NCBI RefSeq assembly: GCF_001463765.1
Contig: NZ_BBWK01000002.1
Coordinates: 62,001 to 126,000, forward strand
Direction: 5' to 3'
Source of the DNA: Aureimonas sp. AU4
GTDB lineage: Bacteria > Pseudomonadota > Alphaproteobacteria > Rhizobiales > Rhizobiaceae
DNA: 64,000 nt
Shown piece by piece: positions 51,874 to 59,098 of the stretch. How positions within the stretch are numbered: the stretch's first letter is position 1; every line of letters begins with the position of its first letter. The notes below the pieces were generated by a model, which was given only the letters and a program-made list of their open reading frames with translations, did no database searches and had not been told where the DNA came from. The position numbers and the translations under genes were made by a program.

Positions 51874-53550
51874 TCAGACAGCCTGTCCGCCGGCGAGTCG
51901 GCCGGACAAGGCTTCGTCGATCAGCGCTCGCGTTTCCTCGATACCATAGAGGGCGACGAAGGAGCCGAAGCGCGGCCCACGTTCCTGCCCGATCAAAGTT
52001 TGATAGAGCATTTGGAACCATTCGCCCGACACGCCTGGACCACCGTTCGGCCCCGTCTTCTTCGTGTCCTGGTAGCGCTCGATCGGCCGTGCAACGTCCA
52101 GAATCGCATCTTGGATCAGGGCGGCGTCAGCATCAGCGGGCAGTTCCGCGAGCTTGCGCGCCAAGGCCTCGAGCGCCTGCCGCTCGGTCTCGTCGGGCGC
52201 GCGGAAGCGCTTGCTCGGGCGGACGAAGTCTTCGAAATAACGCAGAGCGTAGCCCACGAGACGGTCGAGTTCGGGATCGGTCTCGGGCGTCACGCCAGGC
52301 GCATAGCGCGAGATGAAGCCCCATAGCGTTTCCTTGTTGGACGCGTTGGAAGCTGAGACGAGATTCAAAAGCAGCGCGAACGGAACCGCGATGCCCGAAA
52401 CGGGCGGGGCGCCGCCATGGATGTGGAAGACCGGATTTTGCAGGCGCGAGCGCGTGTCCTGACGCTCGAAGCTCGCGGCGAACTGGTAGTAATCTTCCAC
52501 GGCCTTTGGAATGACGTCGAAATGCAACCGCTTTGCGGCGCGTGGCTTGCCGAACATGTAGAGCCCAAGGCTCTCGGGGGCGGCGTAGGTCAGCCACTCC
52601 TCGATGCTGAGCCCGTTTCCCTTGGACTTCGAGATCTTGGCGCCCTCCGCGTCGAGGAAGAGCTCATAGACGAAGTGCTCGGGCGGCGTTCCACCGAGGA
52701 TCTCGCAGATTCGATCGTATACGACCGCATTGGTCTGGTGATCCTTGCCGAACATCTCGAAGTCGACGTCGAGTGCCGCCCATCGCATGCCGAAGTCCGG
52801 CTTCCACTGCAGCTTCACGGAGCCGCCGGTCACCGGAACGGTCGCGTCGCGTCCGTCCTCGTCCGTGAACGTGACCGTGCCGTTTTTGGCGTCGACCTCC
52901 TTCATGGGGATGTAGAGAACGCGTCCCGTGGAGGGTGAGATCGGAAGAAACGGACTGTAGGTCGCCTGCCGCTCGGCGCCGAGCGTCGGCAGCATGACGG
53001 CCATGATGTCCTCGTAGCGCTCTGCGGCTCGTAGCAGAACGGCATCGAACCGGCCGGATCGGTAGTACTCCGTCGCACTGGCGAACTCGTATTCGAAGCC
53101 GAACGTATCGAGGAAGCGGCAGAGCATCGCATTGTTGTGCTCGGCAAAGCTCTGACTCGCTCCGCCGAACGGGTTGGGCACGACCGTCAGCGGCATGTGG
53201 AGATAGGGAACCAAGGCCTCGCGGTCCGGAACGTTCTCCGGAATCTTGCGCATCCCGTCCATGTCGTCGGAGAAGCACAGCAGGCGCGTCGGGATCGTGT
53301 CGCCCGTCAGGATGCGGAAGGCGTTGCGGACCATGGTGGTGCGGGCCACCTCGCCGAACGTCCCGATATGTGGCAGCCCCGACGGCCCGTAGCCGGTCTC
53401 GAACAGGACCTCAGACTTACCCGAACGTTCCATGCGCGCGACGAGCTTGCGGGCCTCTTCGAAGGGCCATGCCCCCGAGCGGCCTGCCTCGTCCCGAATC
53501 TCCTGATCGATCGGAAGCTGCGCGAATTGCATGGCCTTGGCTCGTCCCAT
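51874..53550 (-). CDS. lysS: lysyl-tRNA synthetase, class I
   Basis: Charges tRNA-Lys using the class I Rossmann fold, found in archaea, spirochaetes and alphaproteobacteria, unlike the class II enzyme of most bacteria. The 558-residue protein has the HIGH-equivalent [13 protein letters not shown] (about 55-67), the KMSKS-equivalent KISKSKGNG, and a C-terminal helical anticodon-binding domain. The start at 53550 is uncertain; a second ATG at 53532 (MQFAQL) is equally plausible and neither has a strong ribosome site. Its substrate tRNA-Lys(CTT) is also in the window. Confidence 0.94.
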   Translation of the reverse strand: MGRAKAMQFAQLPIDQEIRDEAGRSGAWPFEEARKLVARMERSGKSEVLFETGYGPSGLPHIGTFGEVARTTMVRNAFRILTGDTIPTRLLCFSDDMDGMRKIPENVPDREALVPYLHMPLTVVPNPFGGASQSFAEHNNAMLCRFLDTFGFEYEFASATEYYRSGRFDAVLLRAAERYEDIMAVMLPTLGAERQATYSPFLPISPSTGRVLYIPMKEVDAKNGTVTFTDEDGRDATVPVTGGSVKLQWKPDFGMRWAALDVDFEMFGKDHQTNAVVYDRICEILGGTPPEHFVYELFLDAEGAKISKSKGNGLSIEEWLTYAAPESLGLYMFGKPRAAKRLHFDVIPKAVEDYYQFAASFERQDTRSRLQNPVFHIHGGAPPVSGIAVPFALLLNLVSASNASNKETLWGFISRYAPGVTPETDPELDRLVGYALRYFEDFVRPSKRFRAPDETERQALEALARKLAELPADADAALIQDAILDVARPIERYQDTKKTGPNGGPGVSGEWFQMLYQTLIGQERGPRFGSFVALYGIEETRALIDEALSGRLAGGQAV

Positions 53551-53656
53551 CCGGTGGCGCGCTCGCTCACGCGAACGATAGCCGCTGTATGGTTCTCTCC
53601 CGGGGACCGGTCAACCGGGCACGGCAGCACGACGGCCTCGAACCGTCCATCGCGTT

Positions 53657-54553
53657 TCAAAAGGCGCTGATGGGAAAGTAACGAAGCATGATTTCGGCCA
53701 TCTGCCCCTTCGCGACGATGCGGTTGATGGCGTAATCGAAAGCCGTGGCCAGTTCCTCGTCGTCCAGCGGTACGGCTATGGCCAGCCCTTCTCCCAGGAA
53801 GCGCTCGGAAAGATACGGCCCCCCAGCGAAGGTGCAGCAGTCGGCGGCCGACTCGCTTGCCAACCAGAAGGAGAGACCGACCCCGTCGCCGAAATAAGCC
53901 TCGATGGCGCCCGATCGCAGTCCCGTCAGCGCGTTGTCCCGCGTGTCGAAGTCGACGACGTTCGCCTGCGGGAAAAACGACCGCAGCATCGCCTCATGCG
54001 CCGAACCCGCAACCACTCCGACCTTTGCTCCCCGGAGCCCGGCGTCGAGACCCGTCGCCAGCGTGCTTCCGCGACGCACGACGAAACGGGCCGGATATTG
54101 GAAGTAGGGTCGTGTGAAAGCGTAGCGGCTTCGACTGTCGGCCGTGACGGCGACGCCCGCCGCGATGGCTTCGCCCTCCCCGTCCGCCAGTGCCTTCGTC
54201 AGTTGGTCGAAGGGCCGCGCCTCGATCTGGCAAAGCGACGAGATACGAAGTTCGTCGCAGATGCTGCGCACGAGATCGACGTTGAAACCCGACAACCGTC
54301 CTGATTGGTCCAGGAAGTTGAAGGGCGGATAATCTGTCGATGTCAGAAAGCGAATCCGATCGCGGCCGCCAAGTTGAGGCTCGGCCACCCTTTGCGCCTG
54401 GTCACGGAAGTTCGGGAGCTTGACGGGCTGGGCGATCGCATGTGTCGACCAGCCAACGGCAAGACACGTAACGAGCGCCCACTTATATAACTGTGAATTG
54501 TGATGTTTCACACGCCAGGGTTGATTACGGAAGGTCTTCAACCAGACGAGCAT
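53657..54553 (-). CDS. periplasmic amino-acid-type substrate-binding protein
   Basis: A family 3 solute-binding protein of up to 298 residues. The hydrophobic signal core ALVTCLAVGWSTHAIAQ lies about 30 residues from the ATG at 54553. A GTG at 54511 would give a more usual signal peptide, so the start is open. The mature part shows RIRFLTSTDYPPFNFLDQSG, GFNVDLVRSICDEL, ARPFDQLTKAL and GAIEAYFGDGVGLSFWL, the SBP_bac_3 pattern. No ABC permease or ATPase gene is adjacent, so it is an orphan; sensing or catalytic use of the fold is possible. It is divergent from the glycosyltransferase gene. Confidence 0.83.
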   Translation of the reverse strand: MLVWLKTFRNQPWRVKHHNSQLYKWALVTCLAVGWSTHAIAQPVKLPNFRDQAQRVAEPQLGGRDRIRFLTSTDYPPFNFLDQSGRLSGFNVDLVRSICDELRISSLCQIEARPFDQLTKALADGEGEAIAAGVAVTADSRSRYAFTRPYFQYPARFVVRRGSTLATGLDAGLRGAKVGVVAGSAHEAMLRSFFPQANVVDFDTRDNALTGLRSGAIEAYFGDGVGLSFWLASESAADCCTFAGGPYLSERFLGEGLAIAVPLDDEELATAFDYAINRIVAKGQMAEIMLRYFPISAF

Positions 54554-54646
54554 GGATCGAACCCGATCGCTTCGCGAGGTCACGTGACCCCTTCACAATC
54601 CACGCTGACCCAAGTTGCAGGAGCGCGTTCCCGTCCATACGAGAGG

Positions 54647-56530
54647 ATGAGGGAATACGGCAAGCGCATACCGGAACCCGGCCGCCGTTTGAGCGAGGTT
54701 CTCGACCGATTGGGAATCGGGCGACAGCCGTATGAGTTGCTCGTTGTCCGATCGACGACGAACGGATCGACGATCGCTGAGGAGATCGTGGCGGCGAACT
54801 GGGCGACGCAAACCGAGCTCGCTATGGCGACGGCATCGGTCCTCGGGCTCGATGCCGAGAGTCCCGAAATCGACGTCACGGTGATTAAGGACGCACGCGG
54901 GGCCGGACGGCACGGACTCCGGCACCTCGTTGGCATGACGCACGATTATCAAGCGCGCGCCTACATTGCGCCCGATCTAGAACGACTGGACGAAATCGCA
55001 GCGGCCCTCCCGCGCCTGAATGCCGAGCGCCGAATGGTCCATGTTGCAACCCCGGCTTCGATCGCAGCCGTTCGCGAAGCGGATACAATGCGCGAGCGGT
55101 CGGATGCCGCGCGGCTCAGTTTGGCGGCCGATCTCAATCGGTGGTCGGCACGAGACGTCATGACACCCTATCAAGGCTCGTTGCTGACGCTGCTCGCGGT
55201 CGGGTTCCTCGCCGCGGTGGCGCAGTGGGGCGGCGGTGTCGGATTTGGACTCCATCTGGGGTTCACGATGGTTGCCTTCGTCTGCACGGCGTTCCGCGCC
55301 ATCGTCCTTCTGAGTACGATCAGTACCGAGAAATCGGTCAGCGCGTGTCCGCTTCCAATCGAAACGGGGTCCATGCCGCTTTATTCCGTTCTCGTCGCCC
55401 TTCATCGAGAGGCCGAGATGGCGCCCTCTCTCGCGGCAGCGATGGCGGCGCTCGACTGGCCGGCTTCGCGGCTCGAGGTGTTCTTCGTATGCGAAGCGAC
55501 GGATCCGGAAACCATTGCCGCCATCGAAAGCGCGATTGTTCCCTACCCGCACTTCTCCGTCGTCGTCACGCCGGCCAGCAACCCGACCACCAAACCGAAG
55601 GCACTCAACTTCGCGCTACCGCTCACGCGAGGCGATTATGTCGTGCTCTATGATGCCGAGGATATTCCTCATCCCGGTCAGCTTCGCGACGCATGGACGA
55701 CGTTCCACAATGCAGACGACAGGCTCGCCTGCCTGCAGGCACCTCTCGTCGTGACGAATGGAACATCCGGTTGGCGGCAAGCCCATTACGCGATAGAGTA
55801 TGCGGTGCTGTTTCGCATGCTGCTGCCGTGGCTCGCGGCGCGCTCACTTCCACTTCCTCTCGGTGGAACGTCCAATCATTTCCGGCGCAAGCATCTCATG
55901 TCTGCCGGAGGCTGGGACAGTCACAACGTGGCGGAGGACGCGGATCTCGGCGTCCGCCTGGCGCGCCTTGGATTTAGGACAGGCACGATCTCCAGTCCGA
56001 CTTTAGAAACCTCCACGGTCCGCTGGCCGGATTGGCGAAATCAGCGGACGCGATGGATCAAGGGGTGGATCCAGACGTGGCTCGTTCATATGCGCGACCC
56101 GCTTCTGACATCCAGGCAACTGGGGCTCACCGGTATGGCCGCCTTCCAGATCGTCTTCTTGGGAATGGTTGCATCGAGCTTCGCACATATCGCGCTGCTT
56201 GTGCAGCTTGCGGCGTTGGGTCTGACCGGTGCATTGCTTGAAGCAGGGCCGTCCCATGGCTGGCTTTACGCGATCGACGCTGGAAATCTCGTACTTGCAT
56301 GCCTCGTCTTCAGCGCCTCGTTTCTGCACGTGGCGCTTCCGGGTGAACGGCCGCTCGCAACCAAGCTGTGGGCGGTCTGGGCCTACTGGGGCTTGGTCAG
56401 CTATGCCGGCATACGAGCGATGTGGCAGTTGTCGCGTAACCCACACCTATGGGAGAAGACACCCCATACAGCGGTGGGGAAGGTGCCGGCGCCCAGCGGC
56501 GATGCAAGGCGGCCGGCGCAACAGACATGA
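54647..56530 (+). CDS. membrane glycosyltransferase family 2 with GspE-like N-domain
   Basis: A 627-residue protein. Residues 1-135 resemble the MshEN/GspE N-terminal domain (RRLSEVLDRLGIGRQ, WATQTELAMATASVLGL). Two membrane helices (about 180-225) precede the GT-A domain, with PLYSVLVALHREAEM, the DxD-like DAED, EDADLGVRLARLGF and the QxxRW-type QRTRWIKGW. Three or four C-terminal helices follow. This is the architecture of processive inner-membrane glycan synthases (NfrB/cellulose-synthase-like). The start is uncertain: ATG 54647 lies right after GAGAGG, and GTG 54584 is an alternative. Confidence 0.85.
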   Translation: MREYGKRIPEPGRRLSEVLDRLGIGRQPYELLVVRSTTNGSTIAEEIVAANWATQTELAMATASVLGLDAESPEIDVTVIKDARGAGRHGLRHLVGMTHDYQARAYIAPDLERLDEIAAALPRLNAERRMVHVATPASIAAVREADTMRERSDAARLSLAADLNRWSARDVMTPYQGSLLTLLAVGFLAAVAQWGGGVGFGLHLGFTMVAFVCTAFRAIVLLSTISTEKSVSACPLPIETGSMPLYSVLVALHREAEMAPSLAAAMAALDWPASRLEVFFVCEATDPETIAAIESAIVPYPHFSVVVTPASNPTTKPKALNFALPLTRGDYVVLYDAEDIPHPGQLRDAWTTFHNADDRLACLQAPLVVTNGTSGWRQAHYAIEYAVLFRMLLPWLAARSLPLPLGGTSNHFRRKHLMSAGGWDSHNVAEDADLGVRLARLGFRTGTISSPTLETSTVRWPDWRNQRTRWIKGWIQTWLVHMRDPLLTSRQLGLTGMAAFQIVFLGMVASSFAHIALLVQLAALGLTGALLEAGPSHGWLYAIDAGNLVLACLVFSASFLHVALPGERPLATKLWAVWAYWGLVSYAGIRAMWQLSRNPHLWEKTPHTAVGKVPAPSGDARRPAQQT

Positions 56531-56537
56531 TCGATCG

Positions 56538-56783
56538 TCAGCGATCTTCCACGACGTCGGCATGAGGGCGATCATCGCCGCGGGCGATTTCCTCATGCCA
56601 CTCGCCGCGAGGATCCTGATAGACGATACCCTCCGTCTCGCCCGCCAATTCCTGCCGCTGAGAGACTTCCTTGGCGGCGGCGACAGCGGCTTCCCGCGTG
56701 CGAAACGTCTCGGAGAAGACGTCTCCAAGCTTGTAGGCCCATCCCCCGTCGTGCTGCACGACTTCATAGTGGATGTCGGTCAC
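56538..56783 (-). CDS. DUF2188-family small protein
   Basis: An 81-residue protein beginning at GTG: TDIHYEVVQHDGGWAYKLGD, then SETFRTREAAVAAAKEVSQR and IVYQDPRGEWHEE, the two-lobed DUF2188 pattern. The function is unknown; family members are often stress-associated. The ribosome site AAGGAGG is perfect and eight bases upstream, but it lies in the arm of a long inverted repeat (56796-56837) that would mask it. It converges with the glycosyltransferase gene, seven bases apart. Confidence 0.8.
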   Translation of the reverse strand: MTDIHYEVVQHDGGWAYKLGDVFSETFRTREAAVAAAKEVSQRQELAGETEGIVYQDPRGEWHEEIARGDDRPHADVVEDR

Positions 56784-56795
56784 GGCGTATTCCCT

Positions 56796-56837
56796 CCTTG
56801 GTATCGCGTTACAAGAGACGGAACGCGATACCGAAGG
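56796..56837 (-). promoter_or_regulatory. long inverted repeat masking the DUF2188 ribosome binding site
   Basis: GGTATCGCGTT (56800-56810) and AACGCGATACC (56822-56832) are perfect 11-bp arms around an 11-base loop. After a single bulged C the stem extends with CCTT/AAGG, the AAGG being the first half of the Shine-Dalgarno AAGGAGG. It may be a translational switch, or a DNA operator. Confidence 0.6.
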
Positions 56838-56850
56838 AAGCGATCCGAAC

Positions 56851-57090
56851 TCAGTCCTGCTCGCCCTCGATTATGTCGACGATGGCATATTGCAGCATGG
56901 CCGCCACCGCCGGATGGCGTCTCCTCAGGAGATCGGCAGACAGCGTCATCAGCGCGACCGCGACCCGTTCATCGGACTCGAACATACGTGAAGATCCGTC
57001 CATGCCCTGCAGCTGCGCGTCGCCATCAGCGTCTTTCGAAGGGCCTAGCCATGGTGTGCCCGGTGTCGCCTCGTAGCCCGTCTGGCGCAC
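56851..57090 (-). CDS. small hypothetical protein
   Basis: A 79-residue reading frame from a GTG at 57090 with GGGAGG four bases upstream. The C-terminal half looks structured: DERVAVALMTLSADLLRRRH followed by AVAAMLQYAIVDIIEGEQD, a likely pair of amphipathic helices. The N-terminal half is low in predicted structure. Later ATGs at 57003 and 56985 lack ribosome sites. I recognise no family. It would be upstream of the DUF2188 gene on the same strand. It may not be expressed. Confidence 0.45.
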   Translation of the reverse strand: MRQTGYEATPGTPWLGPSKDADGDAQLQGMDGSSRMFESDERVAVALMTLSADLLRRRHPAVAAMLQYAIVDIIEGEQD

Positions 57091-57515
57091 AATTCCTCCC
57101 GATCTGATCCGTCGTGCCCTACGCGTTCGCGCTTTTTGATGAAGCATCCAAAGTCCGCAGAAGACGCTTTGTTGCGGTGGTGGCAACTATAGGTTGTCAT
57201 CGTTTTTTCGCAAGCCGACGCAGTGCCGCCGCGGCAACAAGTTACAGCAGAATCGCCTCCTCTGAAGGTTAGAAAACCAACTCGCACGGGCGTTTTGAGG
57301 CCTTCAAAGCACGAGAGGACGGCAGCGATATCTAACTGCCGCTTTGGTTGCCATACACCAGCGCATTGCTCGCATATCGGGCATGGATGCTCGAGGGCTC
57401 ACACGGCGTGGTTACATCGCTCCGCAGCGCAACCTCTAGGAAAGCCTCTGAACTGAAACTGGTTTGAACGGCTGATCAATTCGGTTATGAGCGGCTCTCC
57501 CGGAGAGGTGATGAG
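57091..57515. other. intergenic region, about 425 bp
   Basis: It lies between the small hypothetical gene and the Nudix gene. It is visibly less GC-rich than its surroundings and contains short A and T runs. I find no tRNA, convincing terminator or conserved ORF. The last part holds the Nudix ribosome site (GGAGAGG). Nothing else can be supported. Confidence 0.5.
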
Positions 57516-58007
57516 ATGAAGACGCGCCGCCAGGTCGGGGCCATTGCATATCGCGAGAGCGACATGGACGGCGTACGAATTCTCCTTGTCACCTCGCGCG
57601 AGACGGGACGCTGGGTCGTGCCAAAAGGCTGGCCGATGAAGTCCAAGCGACCGCATAAGGCGGCAGCGCAGGAGGCTTACGAAGAAGCCGGCGTGCAGGG
57701 CCGCGTTCGCAAGAAGGCGAGCGGCAGCTACCGGTATCCCAAATTGCTCGGTAACGGCGACGTCGTACCCTGCCGCGTCCGGCTCTTTGCGCTGCGCGTC
57801 AAGGAGGAGATGGCGAGTTGGCCCGAGGCGGCCGAGCGCCGGAGGTGCTGGTTCAGTCCGGAAGAGGCCGCGAGCGCCGTCAACGAACCCGATCTGGCAC
57901 AGGCGCTGCGCGACTTCGCAGGCGGCCTGCGCAAGGCCGGGCCCGCTGTCGAACCTCCGTCGTCTCCGGCTGGTGCGCTCGACAGGACACGGAGCGTGGT
58001 CAGCTGA
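57516..58007 (+). CDS. Nudix hydrolase (DIPP-like)
   Basis: A 163-residue Nudix-fold protein. The VGAIAYRE strand is followed by WVVPKGWPMKSKRPHKAAAQ and EAYEEAGV. The Nudix box keeps the metal-binding EAYEEAG but has Lys and Gln where the classical motif has Glu and Arg, a variation common in the diphosphoinositol/dinucleoside polyphosphate group. The substrate is not deducible. GGAGAGG seven bases upstream supports the start. Its end overlaps the fdsD stop region by 8 bp on the opposite strand. Confidence 0.85.
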   Translation: MKTRRQVGAIAYRESDMDGVRILLVTSRETGRWVVPKGWPMKSKRPHKAAAQEAYEEAGVQGRVRKKASGSYRYPKLLGNGDVVPCRVRLFALRVKEEMASWPEAAERRRCWFSPEEAASAVNEPDLAQALRDFAGGLRKAGPAVEPPSSPAGALDRTRSVVS

Positions 58008-58230
58008 GTTCGACGGGCAAGCGGATTGCACTTATGGCCGCGCGCACCAGGGGATGAATGTCGTCAGCGGCATCCGCAGCCACGACATCGACCAGTTGCC
58101 GCCGCATTCGCGGGTCCCAGTACTTGTTGATATGGTCGGCCACGTCTGCCGTATGTCGAGCGCCGTTCGGGTTCGTCTGGCAGAACATGGCGATCTGGTT
58201 GGCCATATGGACGAGTTTTTCAGGCGGCAT
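58000..58230 (-). CDS. fdsD: NAD-dependent formate dehydrogenase delta subunit
   Basis: A 76-residue protein required for activity of soluble FdsABG formate dehydrogenase. It begins MPPEKLVHMANQIAMFC and has ARHTADVADHINKYWDPRMR, the FdsD signature. GGAGG nine bases before 58230 decides the start; longer in-frame readings overlap fdhD out of family. It overlaps fdhD by 11 bp and is last in the operon, the same order as fdsGBACD in Cupriavidus. Confidence 0.92.
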   Translation of the reverse strand: MPPEKLVHMANQIAMFCQTNPNGARHTADVADHINKYWDPRMRRQLVDVVAADAADDIHPLVRAAISAIRLPVELS

Positions 58231-59098
58231 CGCTTGTAGCCTCCCCGGCGCCCAAGACACCATGCTCATGGGTGAATATCTCGAACTCATCGCCACGCGC
58301 GACCGCGACGAGACAGATTCCCAGTGCCTGGGCGGTTCGGATCGCGAGGTCGGTCGGCGCTGACACCGCTGCGAGGATCGCACAGCTCATCCGGGCCGCC
58401 TTCTGGATCAATTCGACCGAGACTCGGCTGGTAACCAGCAGGAAGCCGGACGCGGCATTCCTCCCGTCCAATGCGAGCGATCCCGCAACCTTGTCGAGCG
58501 CGTTGTGCCGCCCGACGTCCTCGCGCAGCACGACGAGTTCTCCCTCTTCATGGCAGAAGCCCGCAGCATGCACGGCTTTCGTGCGGCGGCTCAACTCCTG
58601 CTGTCGCTGCAACTCCTCGAAGCCACGCAGTATGGCTTGCGGACGCACCCTGAAGGAACGACGAACCATCGCAAGGTCCGGGGAGGCCAGCGCAAGACTG
58701 TCGACGCCGCAGAGGCCGCATCCGACCGGGCCGGTCATTTGCCGCCGCCGCGCGACGTAGCCTGCCGCACGCTCCGGCTTCAACCAGACCCGGCAATCGA
58801 TCCCGCCCTCGACCTCCTCGATTGAAAGGTCGGCGATGTCGGACGGCGTCGTCGCGATACCCTCGTTGAGAATGAGCCCAACGGCAAAATCCTGCAGATC
58901 GGCGGGCGTCGCCATCATGACGGCGTGCGTCGTGCCGTTCACCGAAACGGCGATGGCGGCCTCCTCCGGCACGAGCCGTCGCTCGAATTGGAACCCGCCT
59001 TTCCGGTATGCGATCGCGGGCCTTGAGTGGAACGTCTCGTACGCCAACGGTCGACTACTCCGCCGCGTCCAACCGGTGGGACACCTGGCGACTCTCAT
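58220..59098 (-). CDS. fdhD: FdhD, sulfurtransferase for formate dehydrogenase maturation
   Basis: Transfers sulfur to the molybdenum cofactor before insertion into the catalytic subunit. The 292-residue product contains AVMMATPADLQDFAVGLILNEG, the redox motif GCGLCG, and EDVGRHNALDKVAGS. The ATG at 59098 overlaps fdsA by 44 bp and lacks a ribosome site. A TTG at 59047 with GGAG ten bases upstream, eight bases after the fdsA stop, is a good alternative and would give 275 residues. The function is secure, the start is not. Confidence 0.93.
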   Translation of the reverse strand: MRVARCPTGWTRRSSRPLAYETFHSRPAIAYRKGGFQFERRLVPEEAAIAVSVNGTTHAVMMATPADLQDFAVGLILNEGIATTPSDIADLSIEEVEGGIDCRVWLKPERAAGYVARRRQMTGPVGCGLCGVDSLALASPDLAMVRRSFRVRPQAILRGFEELQRQQELSRRTKAVHAAGFCHEEGELVVLREDVGRHNALDKVAGSLALDGRNAASGFLLVTSRVSVELIQKAARMSCAILAAVSAPTDLAIRTAQALGICLVAVARGDEFEIFTHEHGVLGAGEATSDAA

